Below, piece after piece: positions 52,284 through 62,390 of a stretch of DNA of 64,000 nucleotides. The stretch is taken from contig NZ_CAJATU010000110.1 of the NCBI RefSeq assembly GCF_903944925.1, forward strand, positions 1 through 64,000, written 5' to 3'. A program made the translations under genes and the position numbers. The notes under the pieces were generated by a model. That model was not told the origin of the DNA and ran no database searches. It worked only from the letters and a program-made list of their open reading frames with translations. This DNA comes from an uncultured Rhodopila sp. (GTDB lineage Bacteria; Pseudomonadota; Alphaproteobacteria; Acetobacterales; Acetobacteraceae). Each line of letters starts with the position of its first letter. The first letter of the stretch is position 1.

Positions 52284-53972
52284 TCAGTGCGAGGCGGCGC
52301 TGCTGGCGCCGATGCCGGTCTGGCAACGGACGAACTGCGCATCGAAGCCGTTGCGGTCGATCGTCCCGCGGCGGCTCTTGTCGAGCACCGAGAACAGCCA
52401 GATCCCGACAAAGGCGATGGTCATCGAGAACAGCGCCGGGTTGTCGTACGGGAACGGCGCGCTGCCCTTGGGATTGCCCAGGGTCACCACCCACACCGCC
52501 GGCGACAGCACCACCATGATCACCGCCGAGGACAGACCGAGCAGGCCGCCGATAAGGGCGCCCCGCGTGGTCAGGCCGCGCCAGTAGATCGACAGCAGCA
52601 GCACCGGAAAGTTGCAGGACGCCGCGATGCAGAACGCCAGGCCCACCATGAAGGCGACGTTCTGATTCTCGAACGCGATGCCCAGCACGATAGCGAGGAC
52701 CCCGAGGCAGACGGTGGCAACTTTCGACACCCGCATCTCGGCGATCTCATCCACCTTGCCCTTGCGGATCACGGTGGCAAACAGATCGTGGCTGATCGCC
52801 GAGGCGCCGGCCAAAGCGAGGCCGGACACGACGGCCAGGATGGTGGCGAAGGCAACGGCGGAGATGAAGCCGAGGAACAGGTTGCCGCCCACCGCGCTGG
52901 CGAGGTGGATAGCCGCCATGTTCGATCCGCCCTTGATCGCCGCCAGCGTCCCCTTGGTCGCGACGAGGGCCGGGTCGAGGAAGGCCGGGTTGGTGGAAAC
53001 GAGGCAGATCGCGCCGAAGCCGATGATGAAGGTCAGGATGTAGAAGTAGCCAATCAGTCCGGTCGCCACGAGCACCGACTTGCGGGCCGCCTTGGCGTTG
53101 GACACGGTGAAGAAGCGCATCAGGATATGCGGCAGCCCGGCGGTGCCGAAGATCAGCGCCATCCCCAGCGAGATCGCCGACACCGGATCGGCCACCAGCG
53201 TGCCCGGCTCCATGATCGCGGCATGCTTCGGAGACACCTGCACCGCGGTGGCGAACAGCGACTCCAGGCTGAAGTTGAAGTGCCAGAGCACTGCCAACGC
53301 CATGAACGACGCACCCGACAGCAGCAGCACCGCCTTGATGATCTGTACCCAGGTCGTCGCCAGCATGCCGCCGAACGTGACGTAGACGATCATCAGCACG
53401 CCGACGATAACCACCGCCATCCAGTAATCCAGGCCGAACAGGATCTGGATCAGCTTGCCGGCGCCGACCATCTGGGCGATCAGGTAGAAGGCGACGACGA
53501 CGAGGGAGCCGCAGGCTGCAAGGATGCGGGTCTCGGTCTGGCCAAGCCGGAACGAGGCGACGTCCGCGAAGGTATACTTGCCGAGGTTGCGCAGCGGTTC
53601 GGCGATCAGGAATGTAACGACGGGCCAGCCGACGAGGAAGCCGACGGAGTAGATCAGGCCGTCATACCCGGACATGTAGACCAGGCCGGAAATGCCGAGA
53701 AACGATGCCGCAGACATATAGTCGCCGGAGATGGCGACGCCGTTCTGAACGCCGGTTATGCCGCCGCCGGCGGAATAGAACTGCGCCGCGGACTTGGTCC
53801 GGCGCGCCGCCCAATAGGTGATGCCAAGCGTCAGGAAGACGAAGGCGATGAACATCGAGATTGCGGACCAGTTTGTGGTCTGCTTGGGTCCACCGTCGAT
53901 GCCCTCGGCGAAGGCGGCCAACGGCGCCGCGGCGAGCAGTGCCGCCGCGAACAAGGCTTTGAAGCGGTTCAT
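52284..53972 (-). CDS. actP: Cation/acetate symporter
   Basis: A 562-residue sodium:solute symporter with an N-terminal signal-like helix ([20 protein letters not shown]) and about thirteen membrane helices. [20 protein letters not shown] and [20 protein letters not shown] are strong ActP signatures. It imports acetate or short organic acids. It follows the DUF485 gene by one base, as in the yjcH-actP pair. Confidence 0.95.
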   Translation of the reverse strand: MNRFKALFAAALLAAAPLAAFAEGIDGGPKQTTNWSAISMFIAFVFLTLGITYWAARRTKSAAQFYSAGGGITGVQNGVAISGDYMSAASFLGISGLVYMSGYDGLIYSVGFLVGWPVVTFLIAEPLRNLGKYTFADVASFRLGQTETRILAACGSLVVVAFYLIAQMVGAGKLIQILFGLDYWMAVVIVGVLMIVYVTFGGMLATTWVQIIKAVLLLSGASFMALAVLWHFNFSLESLFATAVQVSPKHAAIMEPGTLVADPVSAISLGMALIFGTAGLPHILMRFFTVSNAKAARKSVLVATGLIGYFYILTFIIGFGAICLVSTNPAFLDPALVATKGTLAAIKGGSNMAAIHLASAVGGNLFLGFISAVAFATILAVVSGLALAGASAISHDLFATVIRKGKVDEIAEMRVSKVATVCLGVLAIVLGIAFENQNVAFMVGLAFCIAASCNFPVLLLSIYWRGLTTRGALIGGLLGLSSAVIMVVLSPAVWVVTLGNPKGSAPFPYDNPALFSMTIAFVGIWLFSVLDKSRRGTIDRNGFDAQFVRCQTGIGASSAASH

Positions 53973-53973
53973 A

Positions 53974-54279
53974 TCAGCGGGATTCCTCGACGATGGCGCG
54001 GGTCAGGCTGTCATAGCTCGCGTTGGCCCTGGCGACATAAATCCAGACCAGGACAAACGCAGAAACGATCACGAACAGGCCGATGGGCAGGCCGAGCGTC
54101 ATGACACTGTTGCCGATGGGAATGCCGAGGAATTTGGGCGCGTAGCCGATCAGCAGGATGAACCCGAAATAGATGAACAGCGTCACCGCCGTCAGCGTCC
54201 AGCCGAACACCGACCGCTGCCTGACAAGTTGCTGGTATTTCGGATTACGCTGGATTGCTTCGTAGCCTAGGGCCGCCAT
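53974..54279 (-). CDS. DUF485 membrane protein (YjcH-like)
   Basis: 101 residues with two membrane helices ([20 protein letters not shown] and [20 protein letters not shown]) and the family opening [16 protein letters not shown]. It is encoded immediately before actP and is probably an accessory subunit. The leader at 54280-54698 would hold its promoter. Confidence 0.92.
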   Translation of the reverse strand: MAALGYEAIQRNPKYQQLVRQRSVFGWTLTAVTLFIYFGFILLIGYAPKFLGIPIGNSVMTLGLPIGLFVIVSAFVLVWIYVARANASYDSLTRAIVEESR

Positions 54280-54698
54280 GGTCTGTTTGCCTTCCTGCTT
54301 TCTGTGAACGCTTTCCGCGGACAGTCCCTTTGCCGTTCAGCAGGCACGCAAGACTGCGGTCCACGGTCCCTCCATCTGACTATCACAACGATCAGCCAGC
54401 AGCCACTTCTTTGACGGCGATCAATTGCATGGTTTCGGCTGGCGGGAAAGCCGCAGCGGGCGATATCAGCCGCGCGGCGCTCTTGCAAGACCGTGTCCGG
54501 CCTCGGGTTCGAGTAAACCGATGAAATCGTACGATAGATTGCCGTTACCCTGGAAGCCGTCGGGACAGGCAATTACTCCGGGACGTCGTTGACAGGCTCT
54601 GCACAACTCGCGGCAACAGTAAACGTCGTTTCTTTCAACCGCCATTTCGGGTGACCTTCGGTCTGCCGGCGCAGGGTGAGCACCCGGCCGGCGCAGCT
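54280..54698. other. Upstream region of the acetate-symporter operon
   Basis: No gene seen on either strand. The minus-strand promoter of the DUF485-actP operon should be here, but no convincing hexamers, sigma-54 site or palindrome were recognised. Confidence 0.4.
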
Positions 54699-55892
54699 TC
54701 AGCCGCCCGGTCCGATCACCTTGTGGAACAGCGCCAACTGTCCGGCTGTCGTTTCGTCCCAACTGAAAGCTTCCGCGTAACGCCGTGTCGCCGCGCGGTC
54801 CGGCAGGGCCGCGAACAGGTGCCGCACCGCGCCGGCCAGCCCGTCCGCGGTATTCGGGTGGTAGGTTATCCCGGCTTCGGGAGCCCGCACGACCTCCGGA
54901 TTGCCCCAGGTGTCGGCGGCCAGCACCGGGGTGCCGCAGGCCATCGACTCCAGCAGGACGTTGGCCCAGCCCTCGCGCGATGACGCCAAAACGGACGCAT
55001 CCGCCGCCCCGTACAGCGCCGGCAGTTCGGTATGCGGACGCGGCCCGAGCAGCCGCACCCGGCCGCCCAGCCCGTACTGATCGATCATCGCGGACAGCCG
55101 CTCGCGCTGCGGCCCCTCGCCGACAATGAACAGCGTGTACTCCGGAAGCTGCCGCATCGCCTCGATCGTGCGGTGATGTCCCTTGCGCTCGATCAGCGCG
55201 CCGACGGAGATCAGCGCCGGCCCGTTCACCCCCAGCGCCGCCCGCGCCGCCGGCCGATCGGCAGGGGGTTGAAACAGGCGTATGTCGATACCGTTGCGCA
55301 GGACGGTGACTTTCTCGTCCGCGGCGCCGAGCTCCAGCAGCACCTGTTTCAATGCAGCACTGACCGCGACCACCGCCGCGGCGCCGCGGATGGCGTCCTG
55401 GATCAGCCGGCGCGGGATGGCGTGGCGCGGTATCAGGTTTACATCGGTGCCGCGGGCGGTGACGATGACCGGCAGGCTGAACCGCCGCCCCAGCCAAACG
55501 GCGGCGACGCCGTCCGGATAAAAGTAGTGGGCGTCGATCGCGTCGAAGCGATGTCCCTCGGCCAGCAATTGCTCCATCTGCGGCAACATCGACCAGTACA
55601 GCAGCCATGGCGCGATCGACATGCCGATCCAGGGGACGGCCGGATAGCGCGGGTGGCGGATGGCGATGCCGTGCCGGCTTTCCGTCCGCGGCACGCGGGC
55701 ATTCACCGCCCAGTCGCCGAAGCACGCCGATTGGCTCGGGAACCATGGCACCGGCGCCACGACGACACTGGTTGCCTCGCCGCCGGCAAGCAGGTGGCGC
55801 AACCGGTTTTCCACGAAAATGCCATGGTTCGGGCGGGCGCCATTGGGATACAGCGTCGAGAAGGTCAGCAGGTGAATGGGAGCGGCTGGCAT
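54699..55892 (-). CDS. Family 4 glycosyltransferase
   Basis: 397 residues. The N-terminal domain opens LLTFSTLYPNGARPNHGIFV, with FVENRL. The C-terminal domain has GALIERKGHHRTIEAM and ASSREGWANVLLESMACGTP (EX7E-like), followed by GNPEVV. Such enzymes occur in exosortase-linked exopolysaccharide loci, and this one lies 212 bases from prsT on the same strand, so it probably adds a sugar in that pathway. The downstream end is 419 bases from the acetate operon. Confidence 0.88.
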   Translation of the reverse strand: MPAAPIHLLTFSTLYPNGARPNHGIFVENRLRHLLAGGEATSVVVAPVPWFPSQSACFGDWAVNARVPRTESRHGIAIRHPRYPAVPWIGMSIAPWLLYWSMLPQMEQLLAEGHRFDAIDAHYFYPDGVAAVWLGRRFSLPVIVTARGTDVNLIPRHAIPRRLIQDAIRGAAAVVAVSAALKQVLLELGAADEKVTVLRNGIDIRLFQPPADRPAARAALGVNGPALISVGALIERKGHHRTIEAMRQLPEYTLFIVGEGPQRERLSAMIDQYGLGGRVRLLGPRPHTELPALYGAADASVLASSREGWANVLLESMACGTPVLAADTWGNPEVVRAPEAGITYHPNTADGLAGAVRHLFAALPDRAATRRYAEAFSWDETTAGQLALFHKVIGPGG

Positions 55893-56104
55893 GGCGGGTC
55901 GATGTACCGCGGATTGGCTAAGAGCCGGTCAACCGGAGCCGCCAGCGGAATCGCCTCCTCATGGTCCGCCGGGGCGGATCATCCGCGCCTCGCCGGCGTG
56001 GTGCCGGCGAGCGCGCGCATGGCGAATGCCGCCCCGGGTGAGCTTCGGCGCAGGCCGGGAAGATCGTCTTGCGTAGCTCCGGTTCGCTTGCGCCAACGTT
56101 ACCT

Positions 56105-58870
56105 TCATGATCCCTTCGACAGCTCATCAAGCACCTTCCGGGCCTCGACCTTCTCCTTGAAGTCGCCCCGGGCGCTAACCACGACCTGCAATTGCTTCTT
56201 CGCCTCATCCGTGTTGCCGGTGTCCTTCAACGCCATGCCGTAGTGATAATTGATGCGCGGATCCGCTTGCGTCTCGCTGCTTGCCTGCCGCAGCAGCGTG
56301 ACGCCGTCCCTGGCGTTGCCGGAGGTTGTCAGTATCCAGCCGAGCGTATCGGCGGTTTGCGCCCCCGGCGACAGCACATAGGCCTGCCGGGCCAGCGCCA
56401 CCGCCCGGGCGCCATCGCCCTTCTGCTGGTAGACCCAGGCCAGGTTGTTCAGCGCGACCGCATCATGCGGCCTGGCTTTCAGCACCTGCTGCAGGTATCC
56501 GGCGGCGGCATCGAGCTTGCCGGCGGCAATGTTCACTTCCGCCGCCTGTTCGGTGACGACCATGTCGTCCGGATGCTTGACCAGCCAGTCGGCGAGCAGC
56601 TTGTTGGCATCATCCAGCCGCCCGGCCCGCAGCAGCGCACCGGCCAGGCGGGTGGTCAGCAGGCTGGACGGCGCGTTCTTGCCGGCTTCCACGTAGGCGG
56701 TCACCGCATCGGCCGGACGGTTGGCCATGAGATACACGTCGCCCTTCAACGCCCGCAGGCCGGCGAAATCCCGGTCCTCGGCGCTCAGCCGATCGGCGGA
56801 TGCCAAGGCGGCGTCGAGACCGGTGGATTTCAGATCGATTGTCACATAGTCCTGATAGATCTGATAGTTCCGCGGGCTGGCGGCGATGCCCGCGGTGACG
56901 ACCGAGCGAGCGCTCTCGTAGTCGCCCGCCTCGACGAGCAAGGCTACGAGCTGGCGGCGGGCGAGCGCCGAACCCGGATCCTGCCTGAGGATGTCGGCAT
57001 AGGTCGAGCGGGCATCCTTGCGCTGACCGAGCGCGAGGTAGGCGGCTGCTCGCAGGCCGAGGATGTTGACCGCGTTGGCATTCTCGCCCTTTTCCACCAG
57101 CGTCAGGTCCAACGCCTTCTGCGGCTGGTTGGCGCGGATATACAGGTCGCCGAGACTGACGGTGATGCGTGTCTGGGTGGCATCGGCACGATGAGCGCGC
57201 TCGACCACGTCGATCGCATCCTGCAGCCGGTTGGCCCGGACATAGTCGGAGGTGAGCATGGTCAGTGCCGGCTGCGCGTCCGGCTTCTTGGCGAGAATGT
57301 CGATCAGGATGGCGTCGGCCGCCGGCAGGTCGCCCATCATCGCGGTCACCCGGGCAAGGTTGATCCTGGCCGGCGTGAAGTCGGGATGCTTGTCGGCCAG
57401 GTCCGTGAACGTCGTCCGCGCACCGGCGAAATCGATTTGTGCCAGCTTGAAGAGGCCCTCGAGATTTTCGGTGACCTCGGTCTGGCCCTGGGCGGCGCGG
57501 ATCTTGTCCAGCGCCTGGCCCGCCTTGGCGGTGTCGCCGGTCGCCAGCGCGGCGAAGAACAACGCCTCGCCGACGGCGGGCACCTTGGGTGCGAGGGCCA
57601 GCGAGTGCTCGAGATCGACCATCGCGGTATCGACATCGCCCATGCCCATGCGGACCGCGGCGAGCCTGGTTTGCACGCCGACATCGTTGGGGGCGAGTTC
57701 CTCCGCCTTTTGGAAGGCCTGCACCGCCTCAGCCGCGCGCCCCGTCGCCGCATAGGCGCGGCCGAGCAGGTCATAGGATTCCTCGTCGGCCTTGCCGGAG
57801 TCGGCGATCTTGCCGAGCGTGTCCACCGCGAGATCGGCGCGGTGCTTGGCGAACTGGACGCGCGCCAGGACCTTGTAGGCAGCCAGGTCGTTCGGTGCGC
57901 GCGAGAGGTATTTCTGCGCCGAGGCCTCGGCCTGCTCGAGCTGCCCCAAGCGCTCCTTGACGATCGCCTGCAGAAAGTAGGCGCGCTGGATGCGGCCGAG
58001 ATAGTTGCTGATATGGTCGAGATCGGAGTCGGCGGCCTTGAAGTTGCCCGCCTGCATCTCCAGCACCGCGCGCAGGTAGATGCCCTGGACATTGCCGGGC
58101 GAACCCCGCAGCACGGCATCGAGGTCGCCGCGCGCGGCTTCGGCCTTGCCGGACGCCAGTTCCAGGCTGGCGCGGTCCAGGCGGGCCTGCACCACGCTCG
58201 GCTGATCGATGATCAGCTCGTCCAGCACGGCGATCGCGCCGGGCAGGTTGTTCTTCAGCCGCAGCAACTGCGCCTTGGCCAGCAAGGCTTCCGAGGATTT
58301 CGGCTGCGCCTCGATCGCCCGGTCGATCTTCGCCTGGGCCCCCGCCAAGTCGGCGCGGGCGACGGCAAGGCGCGCGTCCGCCAGCAGCGGCTCGACCGCA
58401 TTGGGCGCCACCTGCTCGGCCTCGGCGAAGGATTTCTGCGCATCCTCGGGACGTCTCAGTCCGACTTCGGCGTAGCCGCGGGACACCAGGATGGACGCGT
58501 CGAGAACCGGATCCTGGCCGGACGGCTTCAGCGTGGAGAGCAACTCGTCGAACTTGTTCTGCGCCAGCAGGGCCTGCGCCAGCAGCGGAACCGACTGATG
58601 CGGATCGAAACCGCGGTCGCGGGCGGCGATCGCCTCGCGTTCCGAGGCGACCGGATCGCCGAGTTCGAAGGTGACCCGGCCAAGCCAGTAATGCGCCTCG
58701 CCGTTTTGCGGGTCCGCGCGGACGGCGTTGCGCAGGTCGATCTGGGCGGACCGCAGGTCGCCCTTCTTCAACGAGGCGCGGGCGTTGGTCATGTAATCGG
58801 CATGCGCGGCCAGCGGCCAGGCTCCGATCCAGGCGCCCAGCATGATCCAGCCAAGAGTGCGAGTGCGCAT
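56105..58870 (-). CDS. prsT: TPR-repeat protein of the XrtA/PEP-CTERM system
   Basis: 921 residues. A signal peptide (TLGWIMLGAWIGAWPLAAHA) is followed by about twenty TPR units across the length, for example AHYWLGRVTFELGDPVASER, ALLAKAQLLRLKNNLPGAIA and ALNNLAWVYQQKGDGARAVA. PrsT is a large periplasmic scaffold encoded with PrsK and PrsR in PEP-CTERM/exosortase loci. The stop of prsR lies four bases upstream of its start. The gene order prsK-prsR-prsT on one strand makes the identification firm. Confidence 0.9.
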   Translation of the reverse strand: MRTRTLGWIMLGAWIGAWPLAAHADYMTNARASLKKGDLRSAQIDLRNAVRADPQNGEAHYWLGRVTFELGDPVASEREAIAARDRGFDPHQSVPLLAQALLAQNKFDELLSTLKPSGQDPVLDASILVSRGYAEVGLRRPEDAQKSFAEAEQVAPNAVEPLLADARLAVARADLAGAQAKIDRAIEAQPKSSEALLAKAQLLRLKNNLPGAIAVLDELIIDQPSVVQARLDRASLELASGKAEAARGDLDAVLRGSPGNVQGIYLRAVLEMQAGNFKAADSDLDHISNYLGRIQRAYFLQAIVKERLGQLEQAEASAQKYLSRAPNDLAAYKVLARVQFAKHRADLAVDTLGKIADSGKADEESYDLLGRAYAATGRAAEAVQAFQKAEELAPNDVGVQTRLAAVRMGMGDVDTAMVDLEHSLALAPKVPAVGEALFFAALATGDTAKAGQALDKIRAAQGQTEVTENLEGLFKLAQIDFAGARTTFTDLADKHPDFTPARINLARVTAMMGDLPAADAILIDILAKKPDAQPALTMLTSDYVRANRLQDAIDVVERAHRADATQTRITVSLGDLYIRANQPQKALDLTLVEKGENANAVNILGLRAAAYLALGQRKDARSTYADILRQDPGSALARRQLVALLVEAGDYESARSVVTAGIAASPRNYQIYQDYVTIDLKSTGLDAALASADRLSAEDRDFAGLRALKGDVYLMANRPADAVTAYVEAGKNAPSSLLTTRLAGALLRAGRLDDANKLLADWLVKHPDDMVVTEQAAEVNIAAGKLDAAAGYLQQVLKARPHDAVALNNLAWVYQQKGDGARAVALARQAYVLSPGAQTADTLGWILTTSGNARDGVTLLRQASSETQADPRINYHYGMALKDTGNTDEAKKQLQVVVSARGDFKEKVEARKVLDELSKGS

Positions 58871-58874
58871 CGGT

Positions 58875-60314
58875 TTATCCTCGATCGTTTTGCAGGGCTG
58901 TTTCGCCCGCGATGACGGCCGGCCGCGACCCGTCCATGGTCCTGACGGCTTCGTTGATCAGTCCGTGCGCTTCCAGCAGGCCGTACAGCGTCGGGCGGCT
59001 GACGCCCAGAAGCCTGGCCGCGAGCGACAGGGTGTTGTTGCTGCGGGCGAGCGCCGCCTTGATCACGTCGTTCTCGGCCCGCAGCCGGGCGGTGCGGAGG
59101 TCGAGATCGGGCACGCCGCCTTCGCGGGCGGCCAATTCCAGGTCGGCGGCGTCAACCATGCGGTGATCCGACATCACCACCGCGCGCTTCAGCCGGTTTT
59201 CCAGCTCCCGCACGTTGCCGGGCCAGTCATGCGCGATCATCGCGGCGTTGGCCTCATCAGTGAAGCCACGTAGGCGGCGGCCGAATTCCTGGTTGAAACG
59301 GTTAAGGAAGAAATTCGCCAGCAGGATCGTATCCGACCCGCGGGCGCGCAGCGGCGGAACGCGAATGGTGAAGGCGTTCATCCGGTAGAGCAGATCGCCG
59401 CGGAACAGCCCGCGGCTGATCTTGTCCTCCAGATTGACATTGGTGGCGGAGACGATGCGGACGTCCACCTGGATCTTCTGCCGCCCGCCGACACGCTCGA
59501 CGACCTGGTCCTGCAAAAAGCGCAGCAGCTTGACCTGCAAGGGATGCGGCAGGTCGCCCACCTCATCGAGGAACAAGGTGCCGGTATGCGCCAGCTCGAT
59601 CTTGCCGATGGACTGTTTCACCGCGCCGGTGAAGGCGCCCCGCTCGTGGCCGAACAACTCGCTTTCCAGCAGGTTTTCCGGAATGGCGCCGCAGTTGATC
59701 GCGATGAACGGGCCTTTCGCCCGCGGCCCCAGGTCGTGCACCGCGCGCGCCAGCGCCTCCTTGCCGGTGCCGCTTTCGCCCAGCAGCAGCACGGGAACGT
59801 TTGTTGTGGCGATCTTTTCGATGTCGCGGCAGATCTTCAGCATCCCCGGGTCGCCGGTGATGATCCGCTCTATCGGCGAAAGCCCCGGTGCAGCGGCCAG
59901 GCGGCGGTTTTCCTCTTCCAGCCGGTGCAGGTTCAGCCCGCGCTCGATGATCGTGCGCAGCACCTCGATCTCGATCGGTTTTTCACAGAAATCATAGGCG
60001 CCGGAGGCGATCGCGCGTAGCGCGGTCTTGCGTTCGCCGTTGCCGGTGACGACGATCACCTTGGTCTGCGGCGCGATGCGCAGCACTTCCTCCAGGGTGG
60101 CGAAACCCTCGCTGACCCCGTCCGGGTCCGGCGGCAATCCCAGATCCATGATGGCGACCGGCGGAGATTCGCGCTTCACCAGCGCCACCGCCTGGGGCCT
60201 GGCATGGGCCAGCAGCACGCTGCAGGCGGGGAACGCCCAGCGATACTGGGAACACAGCCCGTCGTCGTCCTCGACTATCAGAAGCTTGGGATTGGCCATG
60301 CGGTTGCCGCTCAT
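58875..60314 (-). CDS. prsR: Sigma-54-dependent response regulator of the PEP-CTERM system
   Basis: 479 residues: a receiver domain ([18 protein letters not shown], phosphoacceptor in [17 protein letters not shown]), and an AAA+ sigma-54 activation domain with Walker [22 protein letters not shown] and Walker [12 protein letters not shown] Fis-type HTH ([20 protein letters not shown]) ends it. It activates sigma-54 promoters of PEP-CTERM genes. The start at 60314 overlaps the prsK stop (ATGA); the next ATG at 60299 is an alternative. Confidence 0.92.
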   Translation of the reverse strand: MSGNRMANPKLLIVEDDDGLCSQYRWAFPACSVLLAHARPQAVALVKRESPPVAIMDLGLPPDPDGVSEGFATLEEVLRIAPQTKVIVVTGNGERKTALRAIASGAYDFCEKPIEIEVLRTIIERGLNLHRLEEENRRLAAAPGLSPIERIITGDPGMLKICRDIEKIATTNVPVLLLGESGTGKEALARAVHDLGPRAKGPFIAINCGAIPENLLESELFGHERGAFTGAVKQSIGKIELAHTGTLFLDEVGDLPHPLQVKLLRFLQDQVVERVGGRQKIQVDVRIVSATNVNLEDKISRGLFRGDLLYRMNAFTIRVPPLRARGSDTILLANFFLNRFNQEFGRRLRGFTDEANAAMIAHDWPGNVRELENRLKRAVVMSDHRMVDAADLELAAREGGVPDLDLRTARLRAENDVIKAALARSNNTLSLAARLLGVSRPTLYGLLEAHGLINEAVRTMDGSRPAVIAGETALQNDRG

Positions 60315-62365
60315 GCCTCGACCGTCGCCGGTGCCGCGACTTCAGGCCGCACCGCGGGCAGGATCATCCGCATCGTGGTGCCCGCCCCGGGCTGGCTGAG
60401 CGCCAGCAGGTCGCCGCCCGCCGCGCGCAGCATCTCCCGCGCCTGGTAGGCGCCGATGCCATGGCCGTCGGCCTTCGAGCTCCGCAGCGGGCGAAACAGC
60501 TCGTCGCGGACGAATTCGGCGGCCATCCCGGGACCCTCGTCGATGATATCCAGGATCAATCCGGCAGCCTCGGCGCGCAGGTCCACCCGGACCACGCCGC
60601 GGGATGCCTCGACCGCATTGTTCAGCAGGTGGGTGACCACGGTGTCGAACGCGTCGGGGTCGATCGCCGCCCCGGCGGCGGGGGAATGATCCTGTATGAC
60701 AATCGTCCTGCCGCTGGTACGCTGGCACAGCCCGGCCAGTTCGCCCAGGCGTTGCGACGGCGTGATCAGGGCATGGCTGCGTTCCTGGCGCTCCGCCTGC
60801 AGCCGGGACAGCAGCCGGGTGATCTTGCCGACGGACGCCCTGACCGTTGCCAGCATGTCGCGCTGGAACTCCGGATTGTCAGCGTAAACCTCGGCATTGG
60901 CCAAAAGCATGGAAAGCTGTCCGGAAACGTTCTTGATGTCGTGGATGACGAAAGCGAAGCGCTGGCTGTATTCACGAAGCTCGCGGGTCTGGATCAGGAT
61001 CTGCATCGCCCGCTGCTCGGCCACACGGCTCGCGATTTCGCGACCAACCACCCGTAGCAGGTCGTAAGCCTCCTGGTCCAGTTTGAACTGCGCCCGCGAC
61101 TGCGCCAGGACGATAAAGCCGATCAGGCTGCCGGAATGATTCAGCGGCAGTACGACCCGGGCGCGGGGCAACTCCGGCAGCCAGCCCGCGGACTCCGCGT
61201 GCTGGTCGAGCCGGACGATCGACTCGCCGCCGTGGAACAGCGCGACCAGGGGGTGGCCGGGCGGTATCGGCACGCTGACCGCCGGCATGTTCCAGGAGCC
61301 GCCCCATTGGAAGGCGACATCCTGCGGCGGGCGGACGAACAGCGCGCCGGCGGGACTGTCGACCACCTCGGCCGCGGCGCAGATCGCCCGCTTGTGCAGC
61401 GGCACGAAGGTGTCGGGCGCGGTCAGCGCGTCGATGCAGCGCATCCATTCGCGGCGGTAGTCGTAGCGGTGGCTGTAGAAGTGATCCACCACCATCGACC
61501 GGATGCGGGAGCGCGCCGAGCCCGAGGTGACGGTCACGGCGACCGCCAGGATGGCGCCGAAGATCAGCGAGGTCTGCGCGACGCTGCCCCATTCCGATCC
61601 GCCCTGGCGGAAAACCTGGCCGACGAGTGCCACCGCCAGCAGCAGGATGCCGCTGGCGATCAGGGTGAAGCTGTGGAAGACGACATCGCGGGAGACGTGG
61701 ATATCGATCGCCCAGCGCCGGTTGCGCGCGGCGGCCAGGGCGATCAGCGGCGCGGCGAGGATGGTCGCCGGGGCCCGCGCCTCCAGCAGCGCGAACGACA
61801 GGTGGTGGAACAGCACCCCGTCGGCGTATAACAGCATATCGTAAAGAAACAGGCCGCCGAGTGCCACGCAGAGCAGGTTGATGTTCCAGCGCATGTCGGC
61901 CGGCGTGTTGAAATACAGGTTTTCCAGCAACATCACGTTGCAGACCGCGAAGCCGAGCCGCAGCGCGGTCGCCAGCGACGGCAGCGCGGTGCCGGTGGTG
62001 CCGGAAACCAGGTCGAGCAGGGGAATGCCGCACACCACCAGCAGCGCCAGCAGCCCCATCGTCTTGAACGCCGCCGCGAGCTGACCGTCGTCCCCGGCCG
62101 ATCGGCGGTAGAGATGCAGGATGAAGCCGTACCATGCCGCACCGCGTCCGATCTCCAGCCAGCCGGCCACCTGGCCGAGCGGAAACCGCCAGGAGGCGGC
62201 AACGGCGGCGGCCCAGCACGCGGTACCGAGGCAGCCCATCACCAGCCATGCGCCGGTCCGGCTGAGCGGCGGCCGGGCCAGGACCAACAGCGCCAGCAGG
62301 CCATAGACCAGGGCGCAGGCGCCATGCAGCGGGACGATTAGCGGAACGTCGAGGATCCTTAGCAC
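60311..62365 (-). CDS. prsK: Membrane histidine kinase of the PEP-CTERM system
   Basis: 684 residues. Eight or so N-terminal membrane helices (ALVYGLLALLVLARPPLSRT onward to residue 280) are followed by a GAF-like domain (about 310-460). The kinase core carries its phosphoacceptor in FAFVIHDIKNVSGQLSMLLA (H-D-I-K-N). The ATPase domain has N-box HLLNNAVEAS and G-boxes DEGPGMAAEF and DGHGIGAYQ. It is coupled to prsR by ATGA overlap. Confidence 0.92.
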   Translation of the reverse strand: MLRILDVPLIVPLHGACALVYGLLALLVLARPPLSRTGAWLVMGCLGTACWAAAVAASWRFPLGQVAGWLEIGRGAAWYGFILHLYRRSAGDDGQLAAAFKTMGLLALLVVCGIPLLDLVSGTTGTALPSLATALRLGFAVCNVMLLENLYFNTPADMRWNINLLCVALGGLFLYDMLLYADGVLFHHLSFALLEARAPATILAAPLIALAAARNRRWAIDIHVSRDVVFHSFTLIASGILLLAVALVGQVFRQGGSEWGSVAQTSLIFGAILAVAVTVTSGSARSRIRSMVVDHFYSHRYDYRREWMRCIDALTAPDTFVPLHKRAICAAAEVVDSPAGALFVRPPQDVAFQWGGSWNMPAVSVPIPPGHPLVALFHGGESIVRLDQHAESAGWLPELPRARVVLPLNHSGSLIGFIVLAQSRAQFKLDQEAYDLLRVVGREIASRVAEQRAMQILIQTRELREYSQRFAFVIHDIKNVSGQLSMLLANAEVYADNPEFQRDMLATVRASVGKITRLLSRLQAERQERSHALITPSQRLGELAGLCQRTSGRTIVIQDHSPAAGAAIDPDAFDTVVTHLLNNAVEASRGVVRVDLRAEAAGLILDIIDEGPGMAAEFVRDELFRPLRSSKADGHGIGAYQAREMLRAAGGDLLALSQPGAGTTMRMILPAVRPEVAAPATVEA

Positions 62366-62390
62366 CGCCTGGCCGGACGCTGGTTCGGCA

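Noticed and set aside
56192-58915. A 907-codon open frame antisense to prsT
   Set aside because: Shadow of the TPR protein, whose sense frame has a signal peptide and repeats; other long antisense frames (for example over ppiD and the thiolase) were dropped for the same reason.
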